Made by a program: the position numbers and the translations under genes
From: Thermanaerovibrio acidaminovorans DSM 6589
Lineage (GTDB): Bacteria > Synergistota > Synergistia > Synergistales > Synergistaceae
Assembly: GCF_000024905.1 (NCBI RefSeq)
Contig: NC_013522.1
Span: 1,178,001 to 1,242,000, forward strand
DNA length: 64,000 bases
Direction: 5' to 3'
In this document: piece by piece, positions 44,613 to 54,900 of the stretch
How the letters are laid out: each line of letters opens with the position of its first letter
Numbering within the stretch: position 1 is the stretch's first letter
Notes under the pieces: generated by a model
Database searches by the model: none
What the model was told of the DNA's origin: nothing
The model's input: the letters and a program-made list of their open reading frames with translations, nothing else

Positions 44613-45437
44613 TTACTTGTCCCTGCGGCGAATGATGAACTTGTCGGAAGGCTTGGGCTTCCTGGTCCTGTAGCCCTTCGCCGGGGTACCCCAAGGTGAG
44701 ACCGGGTGCTTGTTAGACTTGCTCCGACCCTCGCCTCCACCCATGGGGTGGTCCACCGGGTTCATCACCATACCACGCACGTGGGGCCTCCGGCCCATCC
44801 AACGGGTCCTGCCCGCCTTGCCGGAAACCGCGTTCTCGTGCTCCTCGTTGCCCACCTGACCCACGGTGGCGCAGCACTCCTGAAGCACCAGCCGAAGCTC
44901 CCCGCTGGGCATCCTGACGTAGGCGTACTTGCCCTCCTTGGCCATCAGCTGGGCACTGGCACCGGCGGACCTCACCAGCACCCCACCCCGACCGGGCTCC
45001 AGCTCTATGTTGTGGATCACCGTGCCCACCGGGATGTCCTTGAGCTTCAGCGCGTTGCCCGGCTTGATGTCCGCGTTGGGCCCCGCCTCGATCATGTCCC
45101 CCACCTTCAAACCCGAGGGGCAGAGGATGTACCGCTTCTCCCCGTCCAGGTAGTGGATCAACGCTATCCGGGCGGAACGGTTAGGATCATACTCGATGGC
45201 CGCCACCTTGCCAGGCACCCCAAGCTTGTCCCGCTTGAAGTCCACTATCCGGTATTTTACCTTGGCCCCACCGCCCCGGTGCCTCATGGTTATCCGGCCC
45301 GTGTTGTTGCGCCCCGCGTGCTTCTTGATAACCCTTATGAGGCTCCTCTCCGGGGTGCTCTTGGTGACCTCCTCATAGGTGGGGGTCACCATGAAACGCC
45401 GGCCGGGGGTGATGGGCTTGTAGCTCTTCATTCCCAT
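44613..45437 (-). CDS. rplB: 50S ribosomal protein L2
   Basis: Conserved protein close to the peptidyl-transferase centre. The 274-aa product has [20 protein letters not shown], the core histidine-bearing segment [20 protein letters not shown] near the C-terminus and a basic tail. The ATG follows GGAGGG by 7 bases. It lies between rplW and rpsS. Confidence 0.97.
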   Translation of the reverse strand: MGMKSYKPITPGRRFMVTPTYEEVTKSTPERSLIRVIKKHAGRNNTGRITMRHRGGGAKVKYRIVDFKRDKLGVPGKVAAIEYDPNRSARIALIHYLDGEKRYILCPSGLKVGDMIEAGPNADIKPGNALKLKDIPVGTVIHNIELEPGRGGVLVRSAGASAQLMAKEGKYAYVRMPSGELRLVLQECCATVGQVGNEEHENAVSGKAGRTRWMGRRPHVRGMVMNPVDHPMGGGEGRSKSNKHPVSPWGTPAKGYRTRKPKPSDKFIIRRRDK

Positions 45438-45453
45438 TGATATTCCCTCCTGC

Positions 45454-45750
45454 CTAGGCTCCAGCGCCCTCGAAGAACTCTATCCGCTCCCCTGGAGCCA
45501 GGGTAACGATGGCCTTCTTCCACGAGCGCGAGCGTCCTAAGAAAGCACCGAGCCGCTTGGGCTTCGACTTCACGTTGATGGTGTTGACCCGCAGGACCTT
45601 AACCTTGAAGATCTCCTCCACCGCCTTGCGGATCTGTATCTTGTTGGCATCCCGGTGCACCTCAAAGGTGTACTGGTTGTTCTCCATGAGCCTGCTGCTC
45701 TTCTCGGTTATAACCGGACGGAGGATCACATCGTGGGCCACCAGGTTCAT
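45454..45750 (-). CDS. rplW: 50S ribosomal protein L23
   Basis: Tunnel-exit protein and docking site for trigger factor and SRP. The 98-aa product has [20 protein letters not shown] and [20 protein letters not shown], then the basic loop [20 protein letters not shown]. Its ATG overlaps the rplD stop (ATGA). Confidence 0.96.
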   Translation of the reverse strand: MNLVAHDVILRPVITEKSSRLMENNQYTFEVHRDANKIQIRKAVEEIFKVKVLRVNTINVKSKPKRLGAFLGRSRSWKKAIVTLAPGERIEFFEGAGA

Positions 45751-46373
45751 CGGCCAAACACCTCCTCGATCTTCCTGACCGCCTCGGCGGTCACTATCAT
45801 CCGGTCGTGGTTCAGTATGTCGTAGACGTTGAGGCTGTCCACGTGAAGAACCATGGCGCCGGGGATGTTGCTCGCCGACTTCCTAACGTTGTGATCCGGC
45901 TCGTGGATCACCAGAAGCGGCTTCTTCCCACCCTGAACCCGCTCAAGGAAGGATATCATGGCCTTGGTCTTGGGAGCCTCCAGCTCGAACCTCTCCAGGA
46001 CCAGCATGTTGTCCTCCTTGGCCTTGAGGGTGAGAGCGCTCCTCAGGGCCAGACGGCGAACCTTCTTGTTCACCTTCTGATGATAGTCCCTGGGGTGGGG
46101 CCCATGAGCCACACCACCACCCACCCAGAGGGGAGACCTTATGCTACCCTGACGGGCCCGGCCGGTATGCTTCTGCCTCCAGGGCTTCCTGCCACCGCCG
46201 CTCACCTCACCACGGTCCTTGGTATCGTGGGTGCCCACCCTGCAGTTGGCCAGATGAGCCACCACAACCTGATGCATCGCCGGGACGTGAACCGGAGCGC
46301 CGAAAACCGCCTCGCTCAGCTCAACCTCCCCTATCACTTCTCCATTAAAGTTGACCTGCTTCACCCGAGGCAT
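45747..46373 (-). CDS. rplD: 50S ribosomal protein L4
   Basis: Tunnel-wall protein; in E. coli it also represses the S10 operon. The 208-aa sequence contains the extended-loop motif RKPWRQKHTGRARQGSIRSP and the C-terminal NVYDILNHDRMIVTAEAVRK. It overlaps rplW by 4 bases and follows rplC by 12 bases. No S10-type leader hairpin is evident upstream of rpsJ. Confidence 0.96.
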   Translation of the reverse strand: MPRVKQVNFNGEVIGEVELSEAVFGAPVHVPAMHQVVVAHLANCRVGTHDTKDRGEVSGGGRKPWRQKHTGRARQGSIRSPLWVGGGVAHGPHPRDYHQKVNKKVRRLALRSALTLKAKEDNMLVLERFELEAPKTKAMISFLERVQGGKKPLLVIHEPDHNVRKSASNIPGAMVLHVDSLNVYDILNHDRMIVTAEAVRKIEEVFGR

Positions 46374-46385
46374 GATCCTTCCTCC

Positions 46386-47015
46386 TTAATCTGCAGCCTT
46401 ACGGATGAGGACGAGCCCGTCCTTGGCCCCAGGTATAGCTCCGCGAAGGAGGATGAGGTTGTTCTCCACGTCCACCGCGAACACCTTGAGGTTCTTGACG
46501 GTGACCCTCTCCCCTCCCATGCGGCCAGGCATGGTCTTCCCCTTGAAGATGTGCCCCGGATAGCTGTTGGCCCCGCTGGAGCCGGGCTGCCGGTGGAACT
46601 TGGAAGAACCATGGCTGGCGGGACCGCCACCAAAGCCAAACCGCTTCATGACGCCAGCGTAACCCTTACCCTTGCTGACGCCCACCACGTCGACCGTCTC
46701 CCCCTCGGAGAAAAGGTCAACCTTCACGTACTGACCCTTCTCGTACCCGTGACCCTCGTCGACCCGGAACTCCCGAAGCCAACGCTTGGGCTCCACGCCG
46801 TTCTTGGCAAAGTAGCCCTTCATGGGCCTGTTCACCGATCCGGGCTTCACGGAACCGAAGCCCAGCTGGACGGCGCTGTAACCGTTCTTCTCCGGGGTCC
46901 TCACCTCAACCACCTGGCACGGACCCGCCTCCACAACGGTTACGGGGACCGCCCTGCCCTCGGCGTCGAACACCTGGGTCATTCCGACCTTACGGCCCAA
47001 GATCCCCATGCTCAT
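46386..47015 (-). CDS. rplC: 50S ribosomal protein L3
   Basis: Early-assembly large-subunit protein reaching the peptidyl-transferase centre. The 209-aa protein begins MSMGILGRKVGMTQVFDAEG; the second ATG (MGILG) is the alternative start. The loop around GGGPASHGSSKFHRQPGSSG is the L3 methylation-site region. It follows rpsJ by 38 bases. Confidence 0.96.
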   Translation of the reverse strand: MSMGILGRKVGMTQVFDAEGRAVPVTVVEAGPCQVVEVRTPEKNGYSAVQLGFGSVKPGSVNRPMKGYFAKNGVEPKRWLREFRVDEGHGYEKGQYVKVDLFSEGETVDVVGVSKGKGYAGVMKRFGFGGGPASHGSSKFHRQPGSSGANSYPGHIFKGKTMPGRMGGERVTVKNLKVFAVDVENNLILLRGAIPGAKDGLVLIRKAAD

Positions 47016-47053
47016 TTCAGACTTCCACTCCTTTCCCCCAAGCGCTCACCATA

Positions 47054-47359
47054 CTACAACTTGATCTGTATGTCGACCCCGGAGGGAAGGTTCAACTGCA
47101 TAAGGGCCTCCATGGTCTTCTGATTGGGATCCAAGATGTCGATGAGCCGCTTGTGCACCCGCTGCTCAAACTGCTCCCTGGCGTCCTTGTCCTTGTGGGG
47201 AGACTTCAGGATCGTAAACTTCCTTATCTGGGTGGGAAGAGGAATGGGGCCCGAAACCCGAGCTCCAGTCCTCTCCGCCGTCTCCGCTATCTGGACCGCC
47301 GAAGCATCCAAGACCCGATGATCAAAGGCCTTCAGCTTTATCCTGATGTTCTTGGCCAC
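47054..47359 (-). CDS. rpsJ: 30S ribosomal protein S10
   Basis: Small-subunit head protein that also acts as NusE in antitermination complexes. The 101-aa product [20 protein letters not shown] and [20 protein letters not shown] is standard. The start is GTG. It lies only 18 bases after tuf, so the str and S10 clusters are probably one transcript. Confidence 0.97.
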   Translation of the reverse strand: MAKNIRIKLKAFDHRVLDASAVQIAETAERTGARVSGPIPLPTQIRKFTILKSPHKDKDAREQFEQRVHKRLIDILDPNQKTMEALMQLNLPSGVDIQIKL

Positions 47360-47377
47360 GACGACTCCCCCTACGGC

Positions 47378-48571
47378 CTACTTGTCCAAAATCTCGGTGA
47401 CCACCCCGGCGCCCACGGTGCGGCCGCCCTCACGGACCGCAAACCGAAGACCCGGCTCCAGAGCCACCGGCACTATCAGCTTCACCTCAAACTGGCTGTT
47501 GTCCCCAGGCATGACCATCTCCACGCCCTCCGGAAGCTTGATCTCCCCAGTAACATCCGTGGTCCGGAAGTAGAACTGAGGCTTGTAACCGGAGAAGAAC
47601 GGCGTGTGACGACCACCCTCCTCCTTCTTCAAAACGTAAACCTCCGCCTTGAAGTGCTTGTGCGGCTTGATGCTGCCAGGCTTCGCCAAAACCTGGCCCC
47701 GCTCAACCTCGTCCTTGCCTACACCCCGCAGAAGGACCCCCACGTTGTCTCCCGCCACCGCGTCGTCCAATATCTTACGGAACATCTCAAGGCTGGTGGC
47801 CACCGTCTTCTGGGTGTCCCTCATCCCCACTATCTCAACCTCGTCTCCCGCCTTGATGACACCGCGCTCCACACGACCGGTCACAACCGTGCCACGACCG
47901 GTTATGGTAAACACGTCCTCGATGGGCATCAAGAACGGCTTGTCGGTCTCCCGAACAGGGGTGGGAATGTACTCGTCACAGGCCTTCATGAGCTCCCAGA
48001 TCTTGTCGGTCCACTCGTCCTCGCCATCCGCCTCAAGAGCCTTCAGCGCGGAACCGCGAATGATGGGAACCTCGTCGCCAGGGAAGCTGTACTTGCTCAG
48101 CAGGTCCCGGATCTCCATCTCCACCAGATCCAGAAGCTCCGGATCGTCCACCATGTCGCACTTGTTCATGAACACCACCAGCGCGGGCACGTTCACCTGA
48201 CGGGCCAAAAGCACGTGCTCACGGGTCTGGGGCATGGGACCGTCCGCAGCGGACACCACCAGGATCGCACCGTCCATCTGAGCCGCACCGGTGATCATGT
48301 TCTTGATGTAGTCCGCGTGCCCCGGGCAGTCAATGTGCGCGTAGTGACGGTTGTCCGTCTGGTACTCCACGTGGGCTATGTTGATGGTTATCCCACGCTC
48401 ACGCTCCTCCGGCGCCTTGTCTATCTGATCAAAGGGCGTGAAGTCCGCGTATCCCTTCTTCGACAGCGTCTTGGTGATCGCCGCCGTCAACGTGGTCTTG
48501 CCGTGGTCTATGTGACCTATGGTACCTATGTTCAGGTGCGGCTTAGACCTGGTAAACTTCTCCTTCGCCAT
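47378..48571 (-). CDS. tuf: elongation factor Tu
   Basis: GTPase that brings aminoacyl-tRNA to the ribosome. G motifs: [14 protein letters not shown] (G1), [12 protein letters not shown] (G3), and [14 protein letters not shown] (G4). Domains 2 and 3 follow, ending in [18 protein letters not shown] chose the ATG giving [20 protein letters not shown] (397 aa), 9-10 bases after GGGAGGT; an ATG three codons earlier is too close to the site. It is the only tuf copy in the window. Confidence 0.98.
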   Translation of the reverse strand: MAKEKFTRSKPHLNIGTIGHIDHGKTTLTAAITKTLSKKGYADFTPFDQIDKAPEERERGITINIAHVEYQTDNRHYAHIDCPGHADYIKNMITGAAQMDGAILVVSAADGPMPQTREHVLLARQVNVPALVVFMNKCDMVDDPELLDLVEMEIRDLLSKYSFPGDEVPIIRGSALKALEADGEDEWTDKIWELMKACDEYIPTPVRETDKPFLMPIEDVFTITGRGTVVTGRVERGVIKAGDEVEIVGMRDTQKTVATSLEMFRKILDDAVAGDNVGVLLRGVGKDEVERGQVLAKPGSIKPHKHFKAEVYVLKKEEGGRHTPFFSGYKPQFYFRTTDVTGEIKLPEGVEMVMPGDNSQFEVKLIVPVALEPGLRFAVREGGRTVGAGVVTEILDK

Positions 48572-48603
48572 CTTACCCATACCTCCCTGGCAAATCTAAA
48601 CTG

Positions 48604-50670
48604 TTACCCCTTGAGGATCTTCTCCGCCACCTCGCGAGGTACCTCCTCGTAGTGGCTGAAGACCATGGTGTAGGAGGCCCTTCCGGAGGTCTTGCTCCTC
48701 AGGTCCGTGGCGTAGCCGAACATCTCCGCCAGGGGCACGAAGGCCTTGACCACCCGGGCGTTGCCCCTCTCTCCCATGCCCTCCACCTTGCCGCGGCGGG
48801 ACGAAAGGTCACCGATCACGTCCCCCATGTACTCCTCCGGAGTCACCACCTCAACGCTGAAGATGGGTTCCATGAGGACCGGGTCCGCGTTCTTCATGGC
48901 CTCCTTGAAGGCCATGGACCCTGCTATTTTAAACGCCATCTCCGAGGAGTCAACCTCGTGATAGCTCCCGTCCACGATGGAGACCCGGACTCCGATCACC
49001 GGGTAGCCACCCAGGATGCCGTTGTTCATGGCCTCCTCCACGCCCTTCTGGGCCGCGGGGATGTACTCCTTGGGCACCACGCCACCCACGATCTTGTCCA
49101 CGAACTCGTAGCCCTTGTGTCCCTCCAGGGGCTCGATCTCCAGCACCACGTCTCCGTACTGGCCCCGACCGCCGGATTGACGGACGAAGCGCCCCTGGGC
49201 CCGGGCGGGCTTCCGGATCGCCTCCCGGTAGGCCACCTGGGGACGACCCACCTTGACGTCCACGCCGAACTCCCTCTTGAGCCGATCCACGATTATCTCC
49301 AGGTGGAGTTCCCCCATGCCCTGGATGATGGTCTGGCCGGTCTCCTCGTCAACCCGCACCCGGAAGGTGGGGTCCTCCTCCGAGAGGGCCTCCAGCCCCT
49401 TGGCCAGCTTGATCTGGTCCGCCTTGCTGGCGGGCTCCACCGCCAGGGAGATGACCGGCTCGGGGAACTCCAGGGACTCCAGCACCACCGGCCGGTCCTC
49501 CACGCACAGGGTATCCCCGGTGCGAACCTGCTTGAGCCCCGGGATGGCCACGATCATGCCCGCGCTGGCGGAGTCCAGCTCCTCCCTCTTGTTGGCGTGC
49601 ATCCGGAGGATCCGGCCCACCCGCTCACGACGGCGAGTGTTGGAGTTGTATATGCTGGACCCGCCGTCCAGCTTGCCCGAGTATATCCGGCAGAAGGCCA
49701 GGCGACCCACGTAGGGATCAACCATTATCTTGAACGCCAGGGCCACGAAGGGCTCCTCCTCGGAGGCCTTGACCAGAACCGGCTCGCCCGTATCGGGGTT
49801 GATCCCCTCGCAGGGAGGTATGTCCACCGGGCTGGGCAGGTAGTCCACCACCGCGTCGAGCAACAGCTGGACCCCCTTGTTCTTGAAGGCGGAACCGCAC
49901 AGGACCGGCACTATGTTGAGGGCTATGGTGTTGGCCCTCAGGGCCTCCCGGATCCAGGACTCCTCGATGGGCTGCCCCTCCAGGTAGGCGTTCATTATCC
50001 TCTCGTCGAAGTCCGCCAGCTCCTCCAGCATGGCGTCCCGGGCCATCTTGGCCTCCTCCAGCAACTCCGCCGGCACCTCCACCTTGCGGTACTCGGTGCC
50101 GAGCTCGTCGTCGTAGATGGCGGCCTTGAACTCCACCAGGTCCACCACGCCCACGAAGCCGTCCTCAACCCCTATGGGCATCTGGATAGGCACCGGCCTG
50201 GCCCCCAGACGCTCCTTCATCTGGGAGACCACCGCGTGGAAGTCCGCCCCAACCCGGTCCATCTTGTTGACGAAGGCTATCCGGGGGACCCGGTACTTGT
50301 CCGCCTGGCGCCAAACCGTCTCCGACTGAGGCTCCACGCCGCCCACGGCGCAGAAGACCGCCACTGCCCCATCCAGGACCCGCATGGAGCGCTCCACCTC
50401 CACGGTGAAGTCCACGTGGCCGGGCGTATCAATAAGGTTGATGGTGCAATCCCGCCACTGACAGGTAGTGGCGGCGGAAGTGATGGTGATTCCGCGCTCC
50501 CGCTCCTGCTCCATCCAGTCCATGGTGGCGGCGCCCTCGTGAACCTCCCCTATCTTGTGCTTGCGCCCGGTGTAGAAGAGGATCCGCTCACTGGTGGTGG
50601 TCTTACCGGCGTCTATGTGGGCGGCTATACCTATGTTCCTTATCGACTGAAGGTTAGTTGCGGTCACCAC
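48604..50670 (-). CDS. fusA: elongation factor G
   Basis: GTPase driving ribosomal translocation. G motifs: [31 protein letters not shown] and [11 protein letters not shown]. Domains II-V follow in order, with the domain IV region [15 protein letters not shown] and ending [15 protein letters not shown]. Length 688 aa is normal. The start is GTG. It lies between rpsG and tuf in the str operon. Confidence 0.98.
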   Translation of the reverse strand: MVTATNLQSIRNIGIAAHIDAGKTTTSERILFYTGRKHKIGEVHEGAATMDWMEQERERGITITSAATTCQWRDCTINLIDTPGHVDFTVEVERSMRVLDGAVAVFCAVGGVEPQSETVWRQADKYRVPRIAFVNKMDRVGADFHAVVSQMKERLGARPVPIQMPIGVEDGFVGVVDLVEFKAAIYDDELGTEYRKVEVPAELLEEAKMARDAMLEELADFDERIMNAYLEGQPIEESWIREALRANTIALNIVPVLCGSAFKNKGVQLLLDAVVDYLPSPVDIPPCEGINPDTGEPVLVKASEEEPFVALAFKIMVDPYVGRLAFCRIYSGKLDGGSSIYNSNTRRRERVGRILRMHANKREELDSASAGMIVAIPGLKQVRTGDTLCVEDRPVVLESLEFPEPVISLAVEPASKADQIKLAKGLEALSEEDPTFRVRVDEETGQTIIQGMGELHLEIIVDRLKREFGVDVKVGRPQVAYREAIRKPARAQGRFVRQSGGRGQYGDVVLEIEPLEGHKGYEFVDKIVGGVVPKEYIPAAQKGVEEAMNNGILGGYPVIGVRVSIVDGSYHEVDSSEMAFKIAGSMAFKEAMKNADPVLMEPIFSVEVVTPEEYMGDVIGDLSSRRGKVEGMGERGNARVVKAFVPLAEMFGYATDLRSKTSGRASYTMVFSHYEEVPREVAEKILKG

Positions 50671-50704
50671 AGAATCGTCCTTCCTATAAACAGACTACAC
50701 ACCA

Positions 50705-51175
50705 CTACCACCTGTAGTGCGCAAAGGCCCGGTTGGCCTCCGCCATACGATGGGTGTCTTCCTTCTTCTTCACCGCGCCGCCCTCGCCCTTGCAGGCGTC
50801 GGACAGCTCCCGGGCGAGACGCTCCACCATGGGGATCCCCTTCCGGGACCGGGCATAACCTATGATCCAACGGATCGCCAGCGCCTGGGCCCGATCGGGC
50901 TCCACCTCAACGGGAACCTGATAGGTGGCACCACCAACCCGCCGAGGACGCACCTCCACCACGGGACGCACGTTGGCCATGGCCTTCTCGAACACGTCCA
51001 CCGGCTCCATGCCGAGCCGCTGGGCCGCCAGGTCCAGGGCACCGTACATGATCCTCTCCGCGATGCTCTTCTTGCCGCCTATCATCAGGCAGTTTATGAA
51101 CTTGCTTATCGCCTGGCTCTGAAACTTCGGGTCCGGCGACGTGACCCGCTTCTTAACATGTCCCTTGCGAGGCAT
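50705..51175 (-). CDS. rpsG: 30S ribosomal protein S7
   Basis: Head-assembly protein that binds the 3' domain of 16S rRNA; in E. coli it regulates the str operon. The 156-aa product has [40 protein letters not shown] and [20 protein letters not shown]. It follows rpsL by 30 bases. Confidence 0.97.
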   Translation of the reverse strand: MPRKGHVKKRVTSPDPKFQSQAISKFINCLMIGGKKSIAERIMYGALDLAAQRLGMEPVDVFEKAMANVRPVVEVRPRRVGGATYQVPVEVEPDRAQALAIRWIIGYARSRKGIPMVERLARELSDACKGEGGAVKKKEDTHRMAEANRAFAHYRW

Positions 51176-51205
51176 ATTCGCAACTCCTCCCTAGACTCAA
51201 GAACC

Positions 51206-51577
51206 CTACTTAGGACGGCGGGCACCGTACTTGGACCGACCCTGCCGCCTCTTCTCCACCCCGCCGCAGTCAAGGGTGCCGCGGACGATGTGGTAACGAA
51301 CACCAGGAAGGTCCTTGACACGACCCCCGCGAACCAGGACCACCGAGTGCTCCTGCAGGTTGTGACCCTCACCGGGAATGTAGGCGGTCACCTCGATCCC
51401 ATTGGTGAGACGAACACGGGCCACCTTCCGCAACGCGGAGTTCGGCTTCTTCGGGGTCACCGTGTAGACACGGGTGCAGACCCCCCTCCTCTGGGGGTTC
51501 TCCTGAAGGGCAGGGGCGCTGGAACGACGCCTCTTCTCCTCCCGGCCATTCCTTATCAGCTGACTTATAGTGGGCAC
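51206..51577 (-). CDS. rpsL: 30S ribosomal protein S12
   Basis: Decoding-centre protein; changes here give streptomycin resistance in other bacteria. The 123-aa sequence [20 protein letters not shown] contains the conserved [20 protein letters not shown] and [20 protein letters not shown] loops with wild-type-like residues. The start is GTG with AGGAGGT upstream. Confidence 0.97.
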   Translation of the reverse strand: MPTISQLIRNGREEKRRRSSAPALQENPQRRGVCTRVYTVTPKKPNSALRKVARVRLTNGIEVTAYIPGEGHNLQEHSVVLVRGGRVKDLPGVRYHIVRGTLDCGGVEKRRQGRSKYGARRPK

Positions 51578-51622
51578 ACAATTACCTCCTTTCTAGGCTT
51601 TGAAACCTCCGTGCGGAGGCCC

Positions 51623-51871
51623 TTAACTTTTCCTGAGGCCCGCCGCCGCCGCCGGACGGGAGATGGCACAGGCCCTGCCCAATAGGACCGACTCCTCCAC
51701 CCACTCCACGTCCACCCCGCGACGCAACGCCTCCTCCTCAACCGCCAAGACCAACTCCGCCTCGGCATCCCGGGAGAGAAAGACCTTCCTCAACTCTCCC
51801 CTCTCCAGCTTCCTCATCACGGAACGGATCCCAACCACCCGATCCTCCGAAGCAAGCTCGCTTAAGGGCAT
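51623..51871 (-). CDS. L7Ae/YbxF-like ribosome-associated protein
   Basis: Small member of the L7Ae/L30e/S12e/Gadd45 family that binds kink-turn RNA. I chose the ATG 6 bases after GGGAGGG, giving 82 aa (MPLSELASEDRVVGIRSVMR). LRKVFLSRDAEAELVLAVEE and GVDVEWVEESVLLGRACAIS follow the family pattern. In Firmicutes the same gene sits between rpoC and rpsL, as here. It is first in the long str-S10-spc-alpha operon. Confidence 0.85.
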   Translation of the reverse strand: MPLSELASEDRVVGIRSVMRKLERGELRKVFLSRDAEAELVLAVEEEALRRGVDVEWVEESVLLGRACAISRPAAAAGLRKS

Positions 51872-51902
51872 ACGTATCCCTCCCGTGCGAAAGCACCAAG
51901 GA

Positions 51903-51932
51903 ATCATAGCAACGGGCGGCCAACCCTGTCAA
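51903..51932 (-). promoter_or_regulatory. strong promoter of the str-S10 ribosomal operon
   Basis: The minus strand has a perfect TTGACA (complement of 51927-51932), an 18-base spacer and TATGAT (complement of 51903-51908), about 32 bases before the L7Ae-like ATG. It is the best -35 in the window. Confidence 0.85.
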
Positions 51933-51945
51933 GGAAAGGCCGCCC
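51914..51945 (-). terminator. GC inverted repeat after rpoC, enclosing the str operon -35 box
   Basis: GGGCGGCC and GGCCGCCC (8 bp) flank a 16-base loop that contains TTGACA. It stands about 32 bases past the rpoC stop. No T-run follows, so it may be only a partial terminator. Confidence 0.5.
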
Positions 51946-51976
51946 GCAATTCCCTAAAAGCCTCGATCCGCCTACG

Positions 51977-54900
51977 TCAAGCGGACTCCCCGGACTCGAA
52001 GAGGTCGCTACCACCCTCCCCGGTCCTGGGCTCCACCACCTGGACCTTCCGGTACTTGTCTATCCCGGTCCCGGAGGGGATCAGGAGACCTATTATCACG
52101 TTCTCCTTGAGTCCAAGCAGGTTGTCCACCTCTCCCCGCACCGCCGCGGAGGCCAGAACCTGGGCGGTCTGCTGGAACGACGCGGCGGAAAGGAAGCTGT
52201 CGGTGGCCAGCGCCGCCTTGGTGATCCCGTGTAGCACCGGCTTCCAGGTGGGCAGCTCCCTAAGACGCCTCACGAAGGAGATCCGCTGGATCAGCCTCCG
52301 ATGCTCACCCTGGGCCAGGATCGGACGGACCACCATCTCCCCGGGACACGCGGCCACTATCTGATCCATGACCTGGTGGCTCACCTCCCGGCCGCTTGGC
52401 ACCACCACGTTCCCATCCACGTCCCTGACGGGCTCCAGCAGAACCTTGCCGTAGACCTTCTCGGTGAGGAGCGCCTTGAGGACCCTCTCCCGGGAGACCA
52501 CGTTGTTCCCGTCCAGCTCTATGGCCTCTACCTCCCCGGACCGGATCCCCTCAGCTATCTCCATGCTGATCCGGTTGTCCAGCGGCTCCGTCACCGCCCC
52601 ATCCCGGGTTATGACCCTAAGCACCCGCTGAGACAGGTAGTTGCCTATCAGGTACTCGTAGACGTCCTTGCAGAGGTCCAGCCGCTCCGGGTTCCTCCAG
52701 ATCCGCACGGACTCCACCGGCAGGGACCGGAGCTCCTGGAAGACCTCCAGATCGAACAGCCGGTCCTTAAGGCTCAGAACCCGACCGTCCACCGTCACGT
52801 CCTCCGCCAGGTAGACCTCCCCCACCATGTCCTCCATGGCCTTGAGGTCCTTCACCAATAGCGGCTGGGGGCCCATGGCCACTATCCGGGAGGCGTCCGA
52901 GGCGGTTAGCCTGCTGCCGGCGGATATGACGCACCCGTCCGCCACCGGCAGGTCGCTCAGGAGCTCAAGCCCCTCCAGCTCCCGCTTGAAGGAGGCCTCC
53001 CCCACGATGACCCTAAGTAGCCCCTCCCGGTCCTGGCAGATCAGCTCCGAGGCACCAACCCCGGGAGACAGGAGCCGCCCCAGCTTATCCATGGTTAGCT
53101 CCTCGTCCCGGGTTATGCCGGTCCCATCCAGGGAACCCACCGCGTCCTTCACCACCGCGCCACAGAGGAACGAGGCCTCCTCCAGGAACCTGGCGTTCTG
53201 CTCCGATATCCGGCGGCTCTCCGCCTCCAGGTCCTCCTTCCAGACCAGCTCACCCGCCACGAAGGAGCTGTCCCCCTCCTCGATGACCCGGACCCGGTTC
53301 ACCGGCGCCACCTTCCGGAGTATCACCTCTATGTGCTTGTCGTTTATGGAGACCCCCTGGGAACGGTACACGTCCTGGATTCCGTCCAGTATGTACCGCT
53401 GGACCGCCTCCAGCCCCTCCACCTCCAGCAGCTGCTGGGGATCTATGTAGCCCTCGGTCAGCACCTGACCCCGGTGGATAGGGGCCCCCTCCTCAACGCC
53501 GGGCAACAGGTTCTGAGAGGCGGGCAGGGTGTAGACCACCCGATCCTCGCCCCCGTCCTCCCGGGGGACCGCCACCACCAGCTTCTTCTTGCCCTCCCCC
53601 TCCCGGCGCTCCACCACCACGCCGTCGTGCTCGGCGATCAGCGCCGCCTTCTTGGGCTTCCGGACCTCGAAGAGCTGCTCTATCCGGGGCAGACCCTGGG
53701 TTATGTCCTCACCGGTGAACTGCCGGACCCCTCCGGTGTGGAAGGTCCGCATGGTCAGCTGGGTGCCGGGCTCACCTATGGACTGGGCGGCCACCACTCC
53801 AACCGCCTCGCCGATGGCCACCCGGTGACGGGTCGCCAGGTCCTTGCCGTAGCAGGTCCTGCATATGCCGTGCCTGAGAGCGCAGGTGAGAGGACTCCTC
53901 ACCCACACGCTCTCCACCCCCGCCCGGTCCAGCGCCTTGGCGGTCTCCTGGTCTATCTCCTGACCCGCCCTGACGAGACAGGTGCCGTCCGACAAGATCA
54001 CGTCCCTCAAGGCCACCCGACCCGCCACCCGCTCGGACAGGGGGATCACCACCTTGGACTCCTGCTTGAGGGGCCTCATCTCAACCCCCCGGTCGGTGCC
54101 GCAGTCCTCCTCGGTTATTATCAGGTCCTGTGCCACGTCCACCAGACGCCTGGTCAGATATCCGGACTTGGCGGTCCTCATGGCGGTGTCCGACAACCCC
54201 TTCCGGGCCCCGTGGGTGGATATGAAGTACTCCAACATGTTGAGCCCGTCCCGGAAGTTGGACACTATGGGGTAGTCGATTATCTTGCCCGACGGGTCCG
54301 CCATCAGGCCCCGGATACCCGCCATCTGGGCCACCTGGCTCTTGGATCCCCTGGCCCCGGAGTCCACCATTATCCTCAGCGGGTTGTCCACGTCCATGTT
54401 GTCCACGATCTTGTCCACTATGTTCTTGACCGCCTCGGACCACAGGGCGTCCTTCTGCCTCATGTACTCATCCTCGGTAAGGATGCCCATGTCGTACTGG
54501 GCGGACAGCTCCTCCTCGTGGACCATGGTCTCCCTGACTATGGACTCCTTCTGGGGGGGCACTATGACGTCCCCTATACCGAGGCTTATGCCGCTCTTGG
54601 TGGACCACTTGTACCCCAGCTGCTTGATCCCATCCAACATCTCCACCATGGCCGCCTGGCCCACCAGATCGTAGGCCCGGTCAAGCAGGGCGCCAAAGTC
54701 CTTCTTGCCCAGTTGACGGTTTATGAACCGGAGCTTCTCAGGCATGGCGCAGTTGAAGACCACCCGACCGGGGCTGGTCTCCAGCCACTTGTCCTCCCCA
54801 AGGCCCCACTCGGGACGGTTTCGGACGTACACCCGGGCGTTCACGTGCACCACCCCGTGGTCCAGGGCGGACAACACGTCCTCCTCGTCCCTGAAGTACA

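Noticed and set aside
32004-51900. Search for foreign islands or extra genes inside the ribosomal superoperon
   Set aside because: Gene order is the conserved one, spacers are short and composition is even; long opposite-strand open frames are by-products of high GC.
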